This document shows positions 33,930 to 43,239 of a stretch of 64,000 bases of DNA, one piece after another. How positions within the stretch are numbered: position 1 is the stretch's first letter; every line of letters starts with the position of its first letter. The position numbers and the translations under genes are program-made. The stretch comes from an uncultured Clostridium sp. (GTDB taxonomy: Bacteria; Bacillota_I; Bacilli_A; RF39; UBA660): positions 62,001 through 126,000 of the forward strand of contig CAJJPX010000001.1 in the NCBI GenBank assembly GCA_905193755.1. The letters run 5' to 3'. The notes beneath the pieces are model-generated. The model searched no databases and was not told where the DNA came from. It was given only the letters and a program-made list of their open reading frames with translations.

Positions 33930-35264
33930 ATGTGGAGATTTATTGTTATTCTTGCATGCAAACTTACAAACAAACTTAGTAAAATAACTGGACATGAAGG
34001 AAGTGTTATTGGAGGAAAAGTAGCTCGTAAACTTGATAAAAATATACTTAAGAAAATCAAGCTTCCTAAATATGTAATTGGTATAACAGGTTCAAGTGGT
34101 AAAAGTAGTTCAACTGAACTTACTTATAATATACTAACTAAAAACGGATATACTGTTGTTTACAACAAAGAAGGGAGTAACACTATTAATGGTATAACTT
34201 CTCTAATACTAAATAACTCATCGTTATCTGGAAAACTTAAAAAAGATGTTTTATTAATGGAACTTGATGAACAATTCATGAAATATATATTTGAGTATAT
34301 AACACCTACTCATTTAATGATTACAAATATTACAAGAGACCAACCACCAAGAAACTCTCACCCAGAAAAAATATATAATGCTATTAAAAATGCAATACCT
34401 GCTGGAACTCATTTAATACTTAATGTAGACGATCCATTCGTAAATAGAATTAGAATCAATCACAAAGGTGAAGTTACTACATATGGTATGACAGAAAATA
34501 ACTATTCAAGAAAAAGCAATCTTAATAATTTAGATGCAGCTTACTGCCCTATTTGTAATTCTAAACTTGAATATGATTTTTATCACTATGGACACATTGG
34601 ATCATACCACTGTCCTAAATATCATTTCAATCGTGGTAAACCAAATTATGAAGCAAAAGAAATAGACGTAGATAATGAACAAATTAAAATAAATGATAAT
34701 ATTATTCACCTACCATCAAACTTCTTATATACAGTATACTTTGTAACTGGTTGTTATGCCTTAGCTCATGAAATAGGAATTAAAGAAGAAGATATATTAA
34801 AAGTATTAAATGATGAAAATATTAAGACTAAAAGAATGGAAATATATGACTTTGATAATAGAAAATGGCAAATGTTAGTAAGTAAAAACGAAAATAACTT
34901 AAGCTACAAACAATCACTAGATTATATATTACATCAAGAAGGAGACAAAACAATAATACTTGGTTTTGACTCCTCAAGTAGAAGATATAAAGAAAATGAT
35001 ATATCATGGATATGGGATATAGACTTTGAGTCTCTAAACGACTCAAGTATCAAAAATATAATATTGATTGGTAAATTCTGTTATGATATGAAAGTTCGTA
35101 TGGAGTACGCTGGTATACAAAAAGATAAAATAATTTTAGTAGAAAACTTAGATAATTTAAGTAAAACAATTAAAACTAAAACAACTGGTAAAATATTCTC
35201 AATGGTATGTTTTGATAAAGAAATTGAACTTAAAAAGATTATAAAGGAGGAAAATAATGATTAA
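33930..35264 (+). CDS. murT: MurT-like lipid II amidation subunit
   Basis: MurT, a Mur-ligase-like enzyme, works with GatD to amidate D-glutamate of lipid II in many Gram-positives. The 444-residue protein has the P-loop GITGSSGKSS near residue 51, EGSNTINGI and THLMITNITRDQ of the Mur central domain, and the MurT C-terminal motif DISWIWDIDFE. The inserted zinc ribbon (residues about 205-231) reads CPIC and later CPKYHF, where the family has a second C-x-x-C, so the fourth cysteine is replaced by Tyr (with a His next to it). It overlaps gatD by eight bases. A TATAAT box lies about 20 bases upstream of the start. Confidence 0.85.
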   Translation: MWRFIVILACKLTNKLSKITGHEGSVIGGKVARKLDKNILKKIKLPKYVIGITGSSGKSSSTELTYNILTKNGYTVVYNKEGSNTINGITSLILNNSSLSGKLKKDVLLMELDEQFMKYIFEYITPTHLMITNITRDQPPRNSHPEKIYNAIKNAIPAGTHLILNVDDPFVNRIRINHKGEVTTYGMTENNYSRKSNLNNLDAAYCPICNSKLEYDFYHYGHIGSYHCPKYHFNRGKPNYEAKEIDVDNEQIKINDNIIHLPSNFLYTVYFVTGCYALAHEIGIKEEDILKVLNDENIKTKRMEIYDFDNRKWQMLVSKNENNLSYKQSLDYILHQEGDKTIILGFDSSSRRYKENDISWIWDIDFESLNDSSIKNIILIGKFCYDMKVRMEYAGIQKDKIILVENLDNLSKTIKTKTTGKIFSMVCFDKEIELKKIIKEENND

Positions 35265-35982
35265 TGTATTACACTTATATTATGACCTTCTAAATCTATA
35301 TGGAGAAAATGCTAATACAAGATGTATAAAAGAAGAACTAACAAGAAGCAATATAAAAGTAAAAGTAGATTTAAAAAGTATAAATGATAAAATAGACTTT
35401 GAAAAATATGATATTATTTATATTGGAAGTGGCTCTGAAGAATCATTAGAACTAGCTCTATCTGATATATTAAAAAGAAAAAATGATTTTAAAAAATATA
35501 TAGAAGCAAATAAATACTTAATATTAACTGGAAACTCAATGTGTATGTTTGGTTCTTATATAGAAACAAAAGATAAAAAATTAGATGCTTTAGATATATT
35601 TAAATACTACACTAAATACATAGATGAAGTAACATTTAAAAATGCATCAGCTGATAGAATTGTCGGGGAAATTAAAGGAAAAACAAAATTAATTAAAGAA
35701 ACAATAATTGGATTTCAAAATAGATGCGATTATATTTACAATATTAAAACTTCTTTACTAGAAGTAGATACTAAATATTCAAATGATGGAACAAATAATA
35801 ATGAAGGATTCACTTATAAAAATGTATATGCAACTCATACAATAGGTCCCCTACTTATTAGAAATCCATACTTAACAGATTACTTATTAAAAAATATTTG
35901 TAAATCTAAAAATTTAAAATATAAAATAGAAGAAACCACTTCTAAAGAAGCATATAAAAAGTACTTAGAAAACTTTAACTAA
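35257..35982 (+). CDS. gatD: GatD-like glutamine amidotransferase homologue lacking catalytic residues
   Basis: GatD normally supplies ammonia from glutamine to MurT. The 241-residue protein has the GatD frame (LNLYGENANTRCIKEEL at the start, IIYIGSGSEE, IIGFQNRC, GPLLIRNPYLTDYLL). However, where GatD has the nucleophile in CGGYQ, this protein has TGNSM (Thr91; a Cys at 96 is five residues later). Where GatD has the catalytic His in LHGP it has TIGP (Ile196). It may therefore not hydrolyse glutamine, or may use other residues; this rests on by-eye alignment. It is translated with murT (AAGGAGG upstream) and ends in a strong terminator. Confidence 0.75.
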   Translation: MINVLHLYYDLLNLYGENANTRCIKEELTRSNIKVKVDLKSINDKIDFEKYDIIYIGSGSEESLELALSDILKRKNDFKKYIEANKYLILTGNSMCMFGSYIETKDKKLDALDIFKYYTKYIDEVTFKNASADRIVGEIKGKTKLIKETIIGFQNRCDYIYNIKTSLLEVDTKYSNDGTNNNEGFTYKNVYATHTIGPLLIRNPYLTDYLLKNICKSKNLKYKIEETTSKEAYKKYLENFN

Positions 35983-35992
35983 GTACTTTTTT
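35957..35992. terminator. Terminator after gatD
   Basis: AAGTACTTAG and CTAAGTACTT form a 10-base-pair stem overlapping the end of gatD, followed by TTTATAAT on the plus strand. Confidence 0.8.
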
Positions 35993-36731
35993 ATAATATT
36001 CTCATATACTCTCTCCAATGTTCCTCATCTTGAACATCTTTTGCATCTCCAAGAGTAGTTATTTCCTTGCCAACTCTCTCAGATAAAGCCTTTCTATATT
36101 TTTTTAAAAAAGGTAATAAATCTCCTTCATTATATAATTTTACTAATTCTGGATAATCTTTTATAAAATTATCAAAATAGCCATCAACTAAAAAGGTTTT
36201 TATAGAATATGATAACTGTCTAACATTATCTTCATATATTTTTTTAGGATCTTTGTCAACTATATGATAATCATCAGTATCAACCATATGAAATCTTTTA
36301 CCTAAACTTGAATATAATGTGTTATATGGTAAATCATCAGATAATATTCCTTTTTTAGATATAGTTCTAATATCCCATAAAGCAGCAACATAACCTTCTC
36401 TAATAGAATCTAAATTAACACTCAAAGGATCTATTTTATATAAAGATCTTCCTCTAGCTAAAGCAGTTATATATCCAACTACTCTTCCATCTAATATAAT
36501 TTCTTCAAAAGGAAAAATATAAGTATTGTTTAAAGCATCAGAAAATCTTAAAAAATCTAAATCTTTATATTCAAAATACATAAATTCTTTATCACTCAAA
36601 GCCATATCAAATAACTTAATAACTGTTTTAGTTTTTCTATCATAATATGCACTACCCTTTGAACCAAAATTAATAAATGAACAATTATTATGTATATACT
36701 GATTTAATTCATGTCTATTTTTAAATATCAT
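35991..36731 (-). CDS. Protein kinase-like fold protein
   Basis: The start is taken as ATG 36731, five bases after GGGGG. The protein has 246 residues. Its N-terminal half looks like the N-lobe of a kinase: FGSKGSAYYDRKTKTVIKLF (glycine-loop-like turn, then Lys in a beta strand), and FEEIILDGRVVGYITALARG as the hinge. A later FHMVDTDDYHIVDKDP is reminiscent of the DFG metal site. An HRD loop is not recognised. Such proteins occur in Firmicutes as uncharacterised kinase-like proteins; activity is uncertain. It is expressed alone. Confidence 0.5.
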   Translation of the reverse strand: MIFKNRHELNQYIHNNCSFINFGSKGSAYYDRKTKTVIKLFDMALSDKEFMYFEYKDLDFLRFSDALNNTYIFPFEEIILDGRVVGYITALARGRSLYKIDPLSVNLDSIREGYVAALWDIRTISKKGILSDDLPYNTLYSSLGKRFHMVDTDDYHIVDKDPKKIYEDNVRQLSYSIKTFLVDGYFDNFIKDYPELVKLYNEGDLLPFLKKYRKALSERVGKEITTLGDAKDVQDEEHWREYMRIL

Positions 36732-36772
36732 ACTAGCCCCCATTAGTAGACCATATTATATCACATAAATAC

Positions 36773-36800
36773 CAAAAAAGGAAGTTATTTTTTACTTCCT
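36773..36800 (-). terminator. Intrinsic terminator after psd
   Basis: GGAAGT and ACTTCC pair on the minus strand around an A-rich loop and are followed by TTTTTT; the hairpin overlaps the psd stop. Confidence 0.75.
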
Positions 36801-37648
36801 ATTTTTTCACCATATTTAACATTAGTTTCTATGTTTTCTAAACTATTATTATAAATATCTTCATCTATTATAACCATATCTTTTTTTATAAGTAATACTA
36901 TCGTAGAACCACCAAATTCAAAGTATCCCTTCTCTTCACCTTTTTTAAAGTTATATTCTTCATGATTATTAACAATCTTTCCAATTCCCATAGCTCCAAT
37001 TTCTACTTCAATAACTTTATCAAAATTATTAGTATTCAAAACTGTATATTCACGAGTATTAGTTTTATAAAAATTATAATGTTTTAAAGCTAAAGGTTGT
37101 ACAGTATGAAAAACACCATCTATATGTATGTTTTTACCCTTACTACCACTATCTATGTAACAATATCTATGATAATTATCAGTAGATAATCTAAATACTA
37201 AAGCATACCCATCTTTATATTCATTCATAATTTCTTTATCAACTAAAGTATCAACTGAATAATAAGAATCTTTTATTTTAAGAGTTAAGTCATCATTTAT
37301 TTTATATACAGTAAGTTTGCTATCACAAGGCGAAATAAACACATTTTTATGAGCATTTATAGGTCTTTTACCCTGAGCAACCTTTCTTATAAAGAAATCA
37401 TTATACGAAGTGTATTTTTGTTTAGAATATTCATATACATTAATATCATTATTATCAATAAATTTATCAACTCTTTTTAAAGAATATTTACTATTCATAT
37501 ATTTAGCCATAAGATTATTAAATCTTTTACTTATAAAAGGTTTTAAAATTATTCTCCCAATTAATGTATCGTAAAAAAAATTAAGAGTTTTACTAGACTC
37601 TATAATTATATTTTCTTTACTATTTCTATCTCTAACTATATATTTCAT
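36785..37648 (-). CDS. psd: Phosphatidylserine decarboxylase
   Basis: This enzyme converts phosphatidylserine to phosphatidylethanolamine at the membrane. The 287-residue proenzyme has FFIRKVAQGKRPI, VFISPCDSKLTVY, YHRYCYIDSGSKG (His of the catalytic set), IGAMGIGKI and the self-cleavage site FGGST, where the Ser becomes the pyruvoyl group; the usual form is LGST. It overlaps pssA by four bases, so the pathway CDP-diacylglycerol to PS to PE is encoded by one operon. Confidence 0.92.
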   Translation of the reverse strand: MKYIVRDRNSKENIIIESSKTLNFFYDTLIGRIILKPFISKRFNNLMAKYMNSKYSLKRVDKFIDNNDINVYEYSKQKYTSYNDFFIRKVAQGKRPINAHKNVFISPCDSKLTVYKINDDLTLKIKDSYYSVDTLVDKEIMNEYKDGYALVFRLSTDNYHRYCYIDSGSKGKNIHIDGVFHTVQPLALKHYNFYKTNTREYTVLNTNNFDKVIEVEIGAMGIGKIVNNHEEYNFKKGEEKGYFEFGGSTIVLLIKKDMVIIDEDIYNNSLENIETNVKYGEKIGSKK

Positions 37649-38262
37649 AGAAACTTACCAGCCAGTATTAATAGTATTTCAATAACACCTATAATAATAA
37701 ATGCTATCATAACTTTAATACCAGGTTTCTTAATTTTTATTTTACTAACGAATAATACAGCAACTACAAATAATAAAATACCATAAACAAGTACAAAGTA
37801 TTTTCCTAAAAATCTTCTGAATATATATAGGAATGGAAATAATAATGCAGAAGAAGTAACTGGAAGACCTGTATATTCTTTTACAGGAGTATTACTATTT
37901 CTAGTTATTTCAAGTACATTAAAATATGCTAATCTTATCAAAGCAGCTAATGGATATATAATTATTAATGGAACTAAATATGTACATTTGATTCCTAAAG
38001 AATATCCTATAACCGCAGGTAAAACACCAAAACAAACTAAATCAGATAAACTATCTAACTGAATACCATAATGTCTTTCTTCAATTGTTCTCTTCTTTTT
38101 AGTTCTAGCAACCTTACCATCAAACATATCACAAAGTCCAGAAAACATCAAACACATAACAGCCCAAAATGAATTTCCTGTAATTGCTAAAAAAATACCA
38201 ACCATACCAGAAGAAAACCCTAAATATGTTAGTATAACTGTATAATCGTAAAACCCTATCAT
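37645..38262 (-). CDS. pssA: CDP-diacylglycerol-serine O-phosphatidyltransferase
   Basis: This membrane enzyme makes phosphatidylserine from CDP-diacylglycerol and serine. The 205 residues hold the CDP-alcohol phosphotransferase motif: DMFDGKVAR followed by GIQLDSLSDL (D-G-x2-A-R, then G-x3-D-x3-D). About six membrane helices follow. It is the first gene of the pssA-psd operon, with GAGGTG before ATG 38262 and a consensus promoter. Confidence 0.93.
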   Translation of the reverse strand: MIGFYDYTVILTYLGFSSGMVGIFLAITGNSFWAVMCLMFSGLCDMFDGKVARTKKKRTIEERHYGIQLDSLSDLVCFGVLPAVIGYSLGIKCTYLVPLIIIYPLAALIRLAYFNVLEITRNSNTPVKEYTGLPVTSSALLFPFLYIFRRFLGKYFVLVYGILLFVVAVLFVSKIKIKKPGIKVMIAFIIIGVIEILLILAGKFL

Positions 38263-38279
38263 AAAACACCTCTATTAAC

Positions 38280-38308
38280 ATTATACAAATATTTCACTTA
38301 AAAATCAA
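38280..38308 (-). promoter_or_regulatory. Sigma-A promoter of pssA-psd
   Basis: On the minus strand TTGATT (38303-38308) and TATAAT (38280-38285) are separated by 17 bases. Confidence 0.75.
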
Positions 38309-38350
38309 ACTTAATAAACATTTTAGACAATAATATGTTATATTAATTAT

Positions 38351-39349
38351 ATGAGAAATAAAGTAGAGAAAAATAAAAAAATTATTGGATTAGATATTAT
38401 AAGAGTAATAGCGGTTATATCAGTACTTTGTGTACACTTTTTCCTAAATACTAAATATTATCAAACAAGTGTAAATGGTATAGGAATGAAATTACAATAT
38501 ATAGTAAGAAACATATTTATGATATGTGTCCCATTATTTATAATATTGACTGGTTACTTAAATAAGAAAAAAGAATACAATAAAGAATTTTTTAAAGGAT
38601 TAATTGAAGTACTAATAATATGGTTATTTTATAGTATTATAGAATTCTTTGTATCAAATATAAATAATGTTATAACTATAAAAGATTTTATATTTCAAAT
38701 AACCGACTTTAAAGCAAGTTACTACTCTTGGTACATTGAAATGTATATAGGATTATATCTATTAAGTCCTATCATAAATAATGGATATGACAATTTAAAA
38801 GAAAAAGATAAAAAGACTGCATTAATTTTATTCTTAATTATATTTATATTGCCTGGAATTGTAAATGAGTTATTAATAGATGTAGTACACATACCAGATT
38901 GGTGGTATAACGTATACCCATTAGGCTATTATTTAACTGGCAAATACATAAAAGATAAAAAACCAAACTACAATAAGATAAAACTAATAATAATATTTAT
39001 TTTAATACAAGCATTATCATTTATACTTATTGGAAAAACACGTATAGAATTTGAAAGTTTAAATGTATATATTAGTTCTATAACAATATTCTTATTAGCC
39101 TATAATATAGATATTAAAAATAAAATATTGACTAAAATAATACAAATAATTTCTGTTTTAAGTTTAGATATATATTTAGCATCAGGACTAACCGATCAAA
39201 TAGTTTATAAAATATTTAATAATAAATTAGCTCTTTATAATATTCCACAATCAAGATGTGTATTATATGCTCCGATTGTTGTAACAACTTCATTTATATT
39301 AGCAACACTTTATGCTTATATAAGGAAGAAACTAATTAAAGTAAGATAA
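38351..39349 (+). CDS. Acyltransferase 3 family membrane protein
   Basis: The 332-residue protein has about ten membrane helices and the family start GLDIIRVIAVISVLCVHFF, whose Arg and His are the conserved pair of acyltransferase-3 enzymes (OafA, WecH type). These O-acetylate sugars of the cell envelope using acyl-CoA. KASYYSWYIEMYIGLYLLSP is the usual central motif. There is no good ribosome site before ATG 38351, so translation may be weak or begin close to the RNA 5' end. The target sugar is unknown. Confidence 0.8.
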   Translation: MRNKVEKNKKIIGLDIIRVIAVISVLCVHFFLNTKYYQTSVNGIGMKLQYIVRNIFMICVPLFIILTGYLNKKKEYNKEFFKGLIEVLIIWLFYSIIEFFVSNINNVITIKDFIFQITDFKASYYSWYIEMYIGLYLLSPIINNGYDNLKEKDKKTALILFLIIFILPGIVNELLIDVVHIPDWWYNVYPLGYYLTGKYIKDKKPNYNKIKLIIIFILIQALSFILIGKTRIEFESLNVYISSITIFLLAYNIDIKNKILTKIIQIISVLSLDIYLASGLTDQIVYKIFNNKLALYNIPQSRCVLYAPIVVTTSFILATLYAYIRKKLIKVR

Positions 39350-39379
39350 AAGGTATAATTTGAAATTATACCCTTTTTT
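39347..39379. terminator. Bidirectional terminator
   Basis: AAAGGTATAATTT and AAATTATACCCTTT form a long stem between convergent genes, followed by T residues. Confidence 0.8.
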
Positions 39380-40166
39380 ATTGAACATCTACATTATCAT
39401 TAGTAATCATCTTAGCAACTAATCTATCACCATCATTATATACATCATACACACCCATTACTCTCCACATAGCTCCACCATATTTTAAGTAATTATTTGT
39501 TTCATCACCTGATATGATACATGCACTAACTTTATTAGCACTATCAGTACTTACTACATATAAACCATCTTGTTTTTCTAACTTTCCAGTACTTGCATTC
39601 TTAACTAATTTATATAGCCCACTTGGTTTTCCATCTTTATAAGCACATCCACAATAATCAGATTCTCCAGTTCCATATTTTCCAACAAACATACCAGACA
39701 TAAATCGTTTACATACTTGGTCTACTAAAGTACCATTAGTTATAGTAGTTGTTTGACCTTCGAATGTTGCAGTAACGCCAACCGCTTCTTTCTTCAATAT
39801 AACATAATTATCATTCATAGATTTTTTATTAACAGGATCTACTACACACCCTTTATCGCTTTTAAATTCATCACTTGATACATTTTGACATAATGCATCA
39901 TCAGCACTCTTATCTACAGATAAAAAGCCCCCATTAATAAGTTCATAAACATATACTTTAACTTCAGTTCTTCCATTAAATATATCTGGATTATTAGTAC
40001 CATACAATTCAGCACTGGCTAAAATATCTTCTACTTTAGTCTTATATACTCTTTGATTTATTTTCTTATTAATAGAAATTATACTCGGAATAGCTATAAC
40101 AACTATAATAGCAATCAAAGCGATTACTACCAATAACTCAGTCAATGTAAAACCTTTTTTATTCAT
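39378..40166 (-). CDS. Prepilin-like secreted protein
   Basis: The 262-residue protein has a classic class III prepilin leader: MNKKGFTLTELLVVIALIAI, with cleavage expected between Gly5 and Phe6 and Glu at mature position 5. The mature part has a long helix and a Cys-containing globular region (CGCAYKDGKPSGLY). The last 50 residues carry NYLKYGGAMWRVMGVYDVYN, a domain start I recall from longer surface proteins, but the protein stops after DNVDVQ, so this domain may be truncated. No prepilin peptidase, ATPase or other pilus gene lies nearby. Confidence 0.75.
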   Translation of the reverse strand: MNKKGFTLTELLVVIALIAIIVVIAIPSIISINKKINQRVYKTKVEDILASAELYGTNNPDIFNGRTEVKVYVYELINGGFLSVDKSADDALCQNVSSDEFKSDKGCVVDPVNKKSMNDNYVILKKEAVGVTATFEGQTTTITNGTLVDQVCKRFMSGMFVGKYGTGESDYCGCAYKDGKPSGLYKLVKNASTGKLEKQDGLYVVSTDSANKVSACIISGDETNNYLKYGGAMWRVMGVYDVYNDGDRLVAKMITNDNVDVQ

Positions 40167-40219
40167 ATTAAAAACCTCTATTCTATATACATTATAATAG
40201 AATAAAGGTTTCTTTTCAA

Positions 40220-40807
40220 CTATTTTTCAAAATAATTTTCTATAATCTCATAAACTCTTTCTTTACCAATTTTAGTCACACTTGAAAAATTTATTATTTC
40301 ATCACCTAGTGCTGGATTTAATGTGTTTTTAATTAAATCATCCTGTTTAGCTCTAAGTGATCTATTAACTTTATCATATTTAGTAGCAACTATTGTAACT
40401 GGCAAATTATAGTATTTTAAAAATTTATACATAAGAACATCATCTTCAGTTGGTTTATGTCTATAATCTATAAGCAAGAACACATGTTTTAAGTATTGTC
40501 TTTGCTTTAAATATTCTTCTATCATTACTCCAAATTTTTCAATTTGTTTCTTACTAGTAGCAGCATATCCATACCCAGGCACATCGACTATATAGAAGCT
40601 ATCATTTACTTTATAAAAATTTAATGTAGTAGTTTTACCAGGTTTTGAACTTGTTCTAGCCAAATTTTTTCTATTAATTATAGTATTTATAAAACTACTC
40701 TTACCAACATTACTTCTTCCTAAACATAGAAATTCATTTTTCTTATCTTCAGGATATTGACTAATTCTAACAGCAATAATTGGTTCATCTACTTTAGTAA
40801 TTTCCAT
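40220..40807 (-). CDS. engB: Ribosome biogenesis GTPase EngB/YsxC
   Basis: This essential GTPase helps assemble the 50S ribosomal subunit. The 195-residue protein has G1 GRSNVGKSS, G2 SKPGKTTTLNFY, G3 DVPGYGYA and G4 ATKYDK. The start is ATG 40807, which overlaps the region just after the nrnA stop; an in-frame upstream GTG lies inside nrnA. Length is typical. It is co-transcribed with nrnA. Confidence 0.95.
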   Translation of the reverse strand: MEITKVDEPIIAVRISQYPEDKKNEFLCLGRSNVGKSSFINTIINRKNLARTSSKPGKTTTLNFYKVNDSFYIVDVPGYGYAATSKKQIEKFGVMIEEYLKQRQYLKHVFLLIDYRHKPTEDDVLMYKFLKYYNLPVTIVATKYDKVNRSLRAKQDDLIKNTLNPALGDEIINFSSVTKIGKERVYEIIENYFEK

Positions 40808-40808
40808 A

Positions 40809-41771
40809 TTATTTCTTCTCACTTTCTATATATTCTTTACAAGTCTTTGATAAATCTTTCATTAAGGCATCAACAACTTCTTTAGAATCTGTTCTAACAC
40901 CACTTGCGAATTTATGTCCACCACCATTGTATTTAGCAGCAACTTCATTTATTACTGGACCCCTACTTCTAATATTAACTCTATACATATTATTTTTAGC
41001 ATCATGTGATGAGAATGCCCAAACAACTACTTCATTAATATTATTAAAGTCATTTATCATATTAGATGCAGCAGATATATCAGAATTAAGTGACTGTATA
41101 ACATCATCTTCTAGTTCTATAGAAGCAAATCCATATTTATCTACTTTCATAGTAGAAGCAATATAACCCATAAGTCTAACTTCACTAAGTGGTTTTGCAT
41201 ATACAAGTCTATATAATTTTTCTATATCTAATTTATATTTCTTAATTATTTCAGCGACACTTTCAAATGTCTTATAGTTTACATTAAATAAGAATCTATT
41301 TGAATCACTTACTATACCAATATATATTTTACCAGCAATACTTTCATTCATCTTAAGTTTAGTATTATTTATAAGTTCTAAGACTAATTCAGAAGCACTA
41401 CTTGCATCTTCACGAATTAACTCAATATCACTATATTTATCTACTAAAGGATGATGATCTATCTTAATAATATGCTTAAAAGATAAAAAATTATCTATAT
41501 CAACGCGTCTATTATCAGGAGTATCAACTACTATCAATAAAGCATTTTCATAATCATAATTATTTACTTTATCAACTTTACCAAAATATTTAAATCTTGA
41601 TACAGTGGTTCCAACAGCATACACTTCCTTACTTGGAAATGTAAGTAATATAGAGTCTTTTAGGGCCATCTGACTACCAAAAGCATCAGGATCTGGCCCA
41701 ATATGTCTAGCAATATAAATCTTCTTAAACTTCTTTATTTCATTATATATTGATTTATAAATATTATTCAT
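40809..41771 (-). CDS. nrnA: DHH-family oligoribonuclease/pAp phosphatase (NrnA-like)
   Basis: NrnA degrades short RNA oligonucleotides and dephosphorylates pAp. The 320-residue protein has the DHH superfamily motifs: ARHIGPDPDAFGSQ, VVDTPDNRRVD, the IDHHP signature, SDSNRFLF, and the DHHA1 C-terminal GGGHKFASG. The start is ATG 41771. It lies 13 bases after ackA and just before engB on the same strand, suggesting an ackA-nrnA-engB transcription unit. Confidence 0.92.
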   Translation of the reverse strand: MNNIYKSIYNEIKKFKKIYIARHIGPDPDAFGSQMALKDSILLTFPSKEVYAVGTTVSRFKYFGKVDKVNNYDYENALLIVVDTPDNRRVDIDNFLSFKHIIKIDHHPLVDKYSDIELIREDASSASELVLELINNTKLKMNESIAGKIYIGIVSDSNRFLFNVNYKTFESVAEIIKKYKLDIEKLYRLVYAKPLSEVRLMGYIASTMKVDKYGFASIELEDDVIQSLNSDISAASNMINDFNNINEVVVWAFSSHDAKNNMYRVNIRSRGPVINEVAAKYNGGGHKFASGVRTDSKEVVDALMKDLSKTCKEYIESEKK

Positions 41772-41784
41772 TAATTACTTCTTT

Positions 41785-42978
41785 CTATTTAACTAAATTA
41801 TAAGTATCTTTTATAATCATAATTTCTTCATTAGTTGGAAGAACCCAAACTACAACACTAGAGTCATCAGAAGAAATAATACCTTCTGTTTCATCTTTAT
41901 ATCCAGCTATTTTAGAATTCTTTTCACTATCTAATTTGATACCTAAAGCTTCTAATCTACTTACAATTTCTTCTCTAGCAGCAATACCATTTTCACCAAC
42001 TCCAGCAGTAAATACAATAGCATCAACATTACCATTTAATTTAATATAGTATTCAGCTATATATTTAGCAATACGATCATTATACATATCTAATGCTAAA
42101 CGAGCGTTTTCATCACCATTTTCACGAGCATTTTCAACATCACGACTATCAGAATATCCAGAAATTCCAAGAAGTCCACTTTTCTTATTTAAATCATTAG
42201 TAATTTGTTCAATATCTTCTCCACTTTCACGAGAAACATATTCTATAATTGAAGGGTCAATAGCACCACTACGAGTACCCATCATAAGTCCATCAAGTGG
42301 ACTAATACCCATAGAAGTATCAAAACATTTACCATCTTTAATAGCACTAATACTTGCTCCACTACCAATATGGCAAACAATTAGATTAACATCATCCTTA
42401 CCTAATTTTTCTTTCATCTTAAGCGTAATATATTTATGACTAGTTCCATGGAAACCATATTTACGAACACCATATTTAGTATACCATTCCATTGGTACTG
42501 GATACATATAATTCACTTTAGGCATAGTTTGATGGAATGCAGTATCATATACAGCAACCATTGGTACACCAGGTAAAGCTTCACTAATTGCTTCAATACC
42601 AGCTAAATTACCTGGATGATGAAGACGAGCTAACTTAGTAAAAGCATGAATATCATTTAATACTTCTTCATTGATAAGTACTGAATCACTATACTTTTCT
42701 CCACCATGTACAACTCTATGTCCTACACCTTTAATTTCATCTAAACTTTCAACTGCTTTATATTTTAATAATTCATCAATTAAAACCTTAGCTGCAGCTT
42801 TATGATCTTTCAAATATTTAGCTTCTTTAAACTTCTTACCATTTACTTTAGTAGTCCAAAAACTATCTTTAAGACCAATTTTTTCAAAATAACCGCTAAT
42901 AATTAACTTCTCTTCAGGCATTTCAACTAATTGAAATTTTAAAGAAGAACTACCAGCATTAACACATAATATTTTCAT
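41785..42978 (-). CDS. ackA: Acetate kinase
   Basis: Acetate kinase converts acetyl phosphate and ADP to acetate and ATP, the last step of overflow or fermentative metabolism. The 397-residue protein has NAGSSSLKFQ, GHRVVHGGEKY, AVYDTAFHQTMP, GFHGTSHKY, HIGSGASI, TRSGAIDP and FTAGVGENG, all normal for the family. The partner phosphotransacetylase (pta) is not in the window. The start ATG 42978 is preceded by a GAAGGAAAT site. Confidence 0.97.
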   Translation of the reverse strand: MKILCVNAGSSSLKFQLVEMPEEKLIISGYFEKIGLKDSFWTTKVNGKKFKEAKYLKDHKAAAKVLIDELLKYKAVESLDEIKGVGHRVVHGGEKYSDSVLINEEVLNDIHAFTKLARLHHPGNLAGIEAISEALPGVPMVAVYDTAFHQTMPKVNYMYPVPMEWYTKYGVRKYGFHGTSHKYITLKMKEKLGKDDVNLIVCHIGSGASISAIKDGKCFDTSMGISPLDGLMMGTRSGAIDPSIIEYVSRESGEDIEQITNDLNKKSGLLGISGYSDSRDVENARENGDENARLALDMYNDRIAKYIAEYYIKLNGNVDAIVFTAGVGENGIAAREEIVSRLEALGIKLDSEKNSKIAGYKDETEGIISSDDSSVVVWVLPTNEEIMIIKDTYNLVK

Positions 42979-43021
42979 CTAATATTTCCTTCTTTCTTTT
43001 CTTTTATATTATAACAAAGAA

Positions 43022-43049
43022 TAAAAGAAAAGTGAAACATAATTTCACT
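43022..43049 (-). terminator. Intrinsic terminator after the 51-residue gene
   Basis: AGTGAAA and TTTCACT form the stem on the minus strand, followed by TTTCTTTTATTC. Confidence 0.65.
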
Positions 43050-43055
43050 CATATA

Positions 43056-43211
43056 TTAGATTTTATTTTTAATTGTTTTTTTATCATTATATTTTTCTAT
43101 TCTATCAAATTGATATTTATAGTCACTCTCATATTCCTGATTTTTACTATTCATTATTTTCATTTTATATAGTAGTTTATTTTTCTTACTAAAATAATTA
43201 TTTAAAAGCAT
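43056..43211 (-). CDS. Small basic hypothetical protein (51 residues)
   Basis: The frame starts at ATG 43211 right behind GGAGGAAAAT, a very good ribosome site, and ends just before a terminator. The product begins MLLNNYFSKKNK and is rich in Lys, Asn and Tyr, with no membrane helix. I recognise no family. The ribosome site and terminator support a real gene in the 310-base gap between ackA and the next gene. Confidence 0.55.
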   Translation of the reverse strand: MLLNNYFSKKNKLLYKMKIMNSKNQEYESDYKYQFDRIEKYNDKKTIKNKI

Positions 43212-43239
43212 ATTTTCCTCCATTAAATAGTATGTCTAA

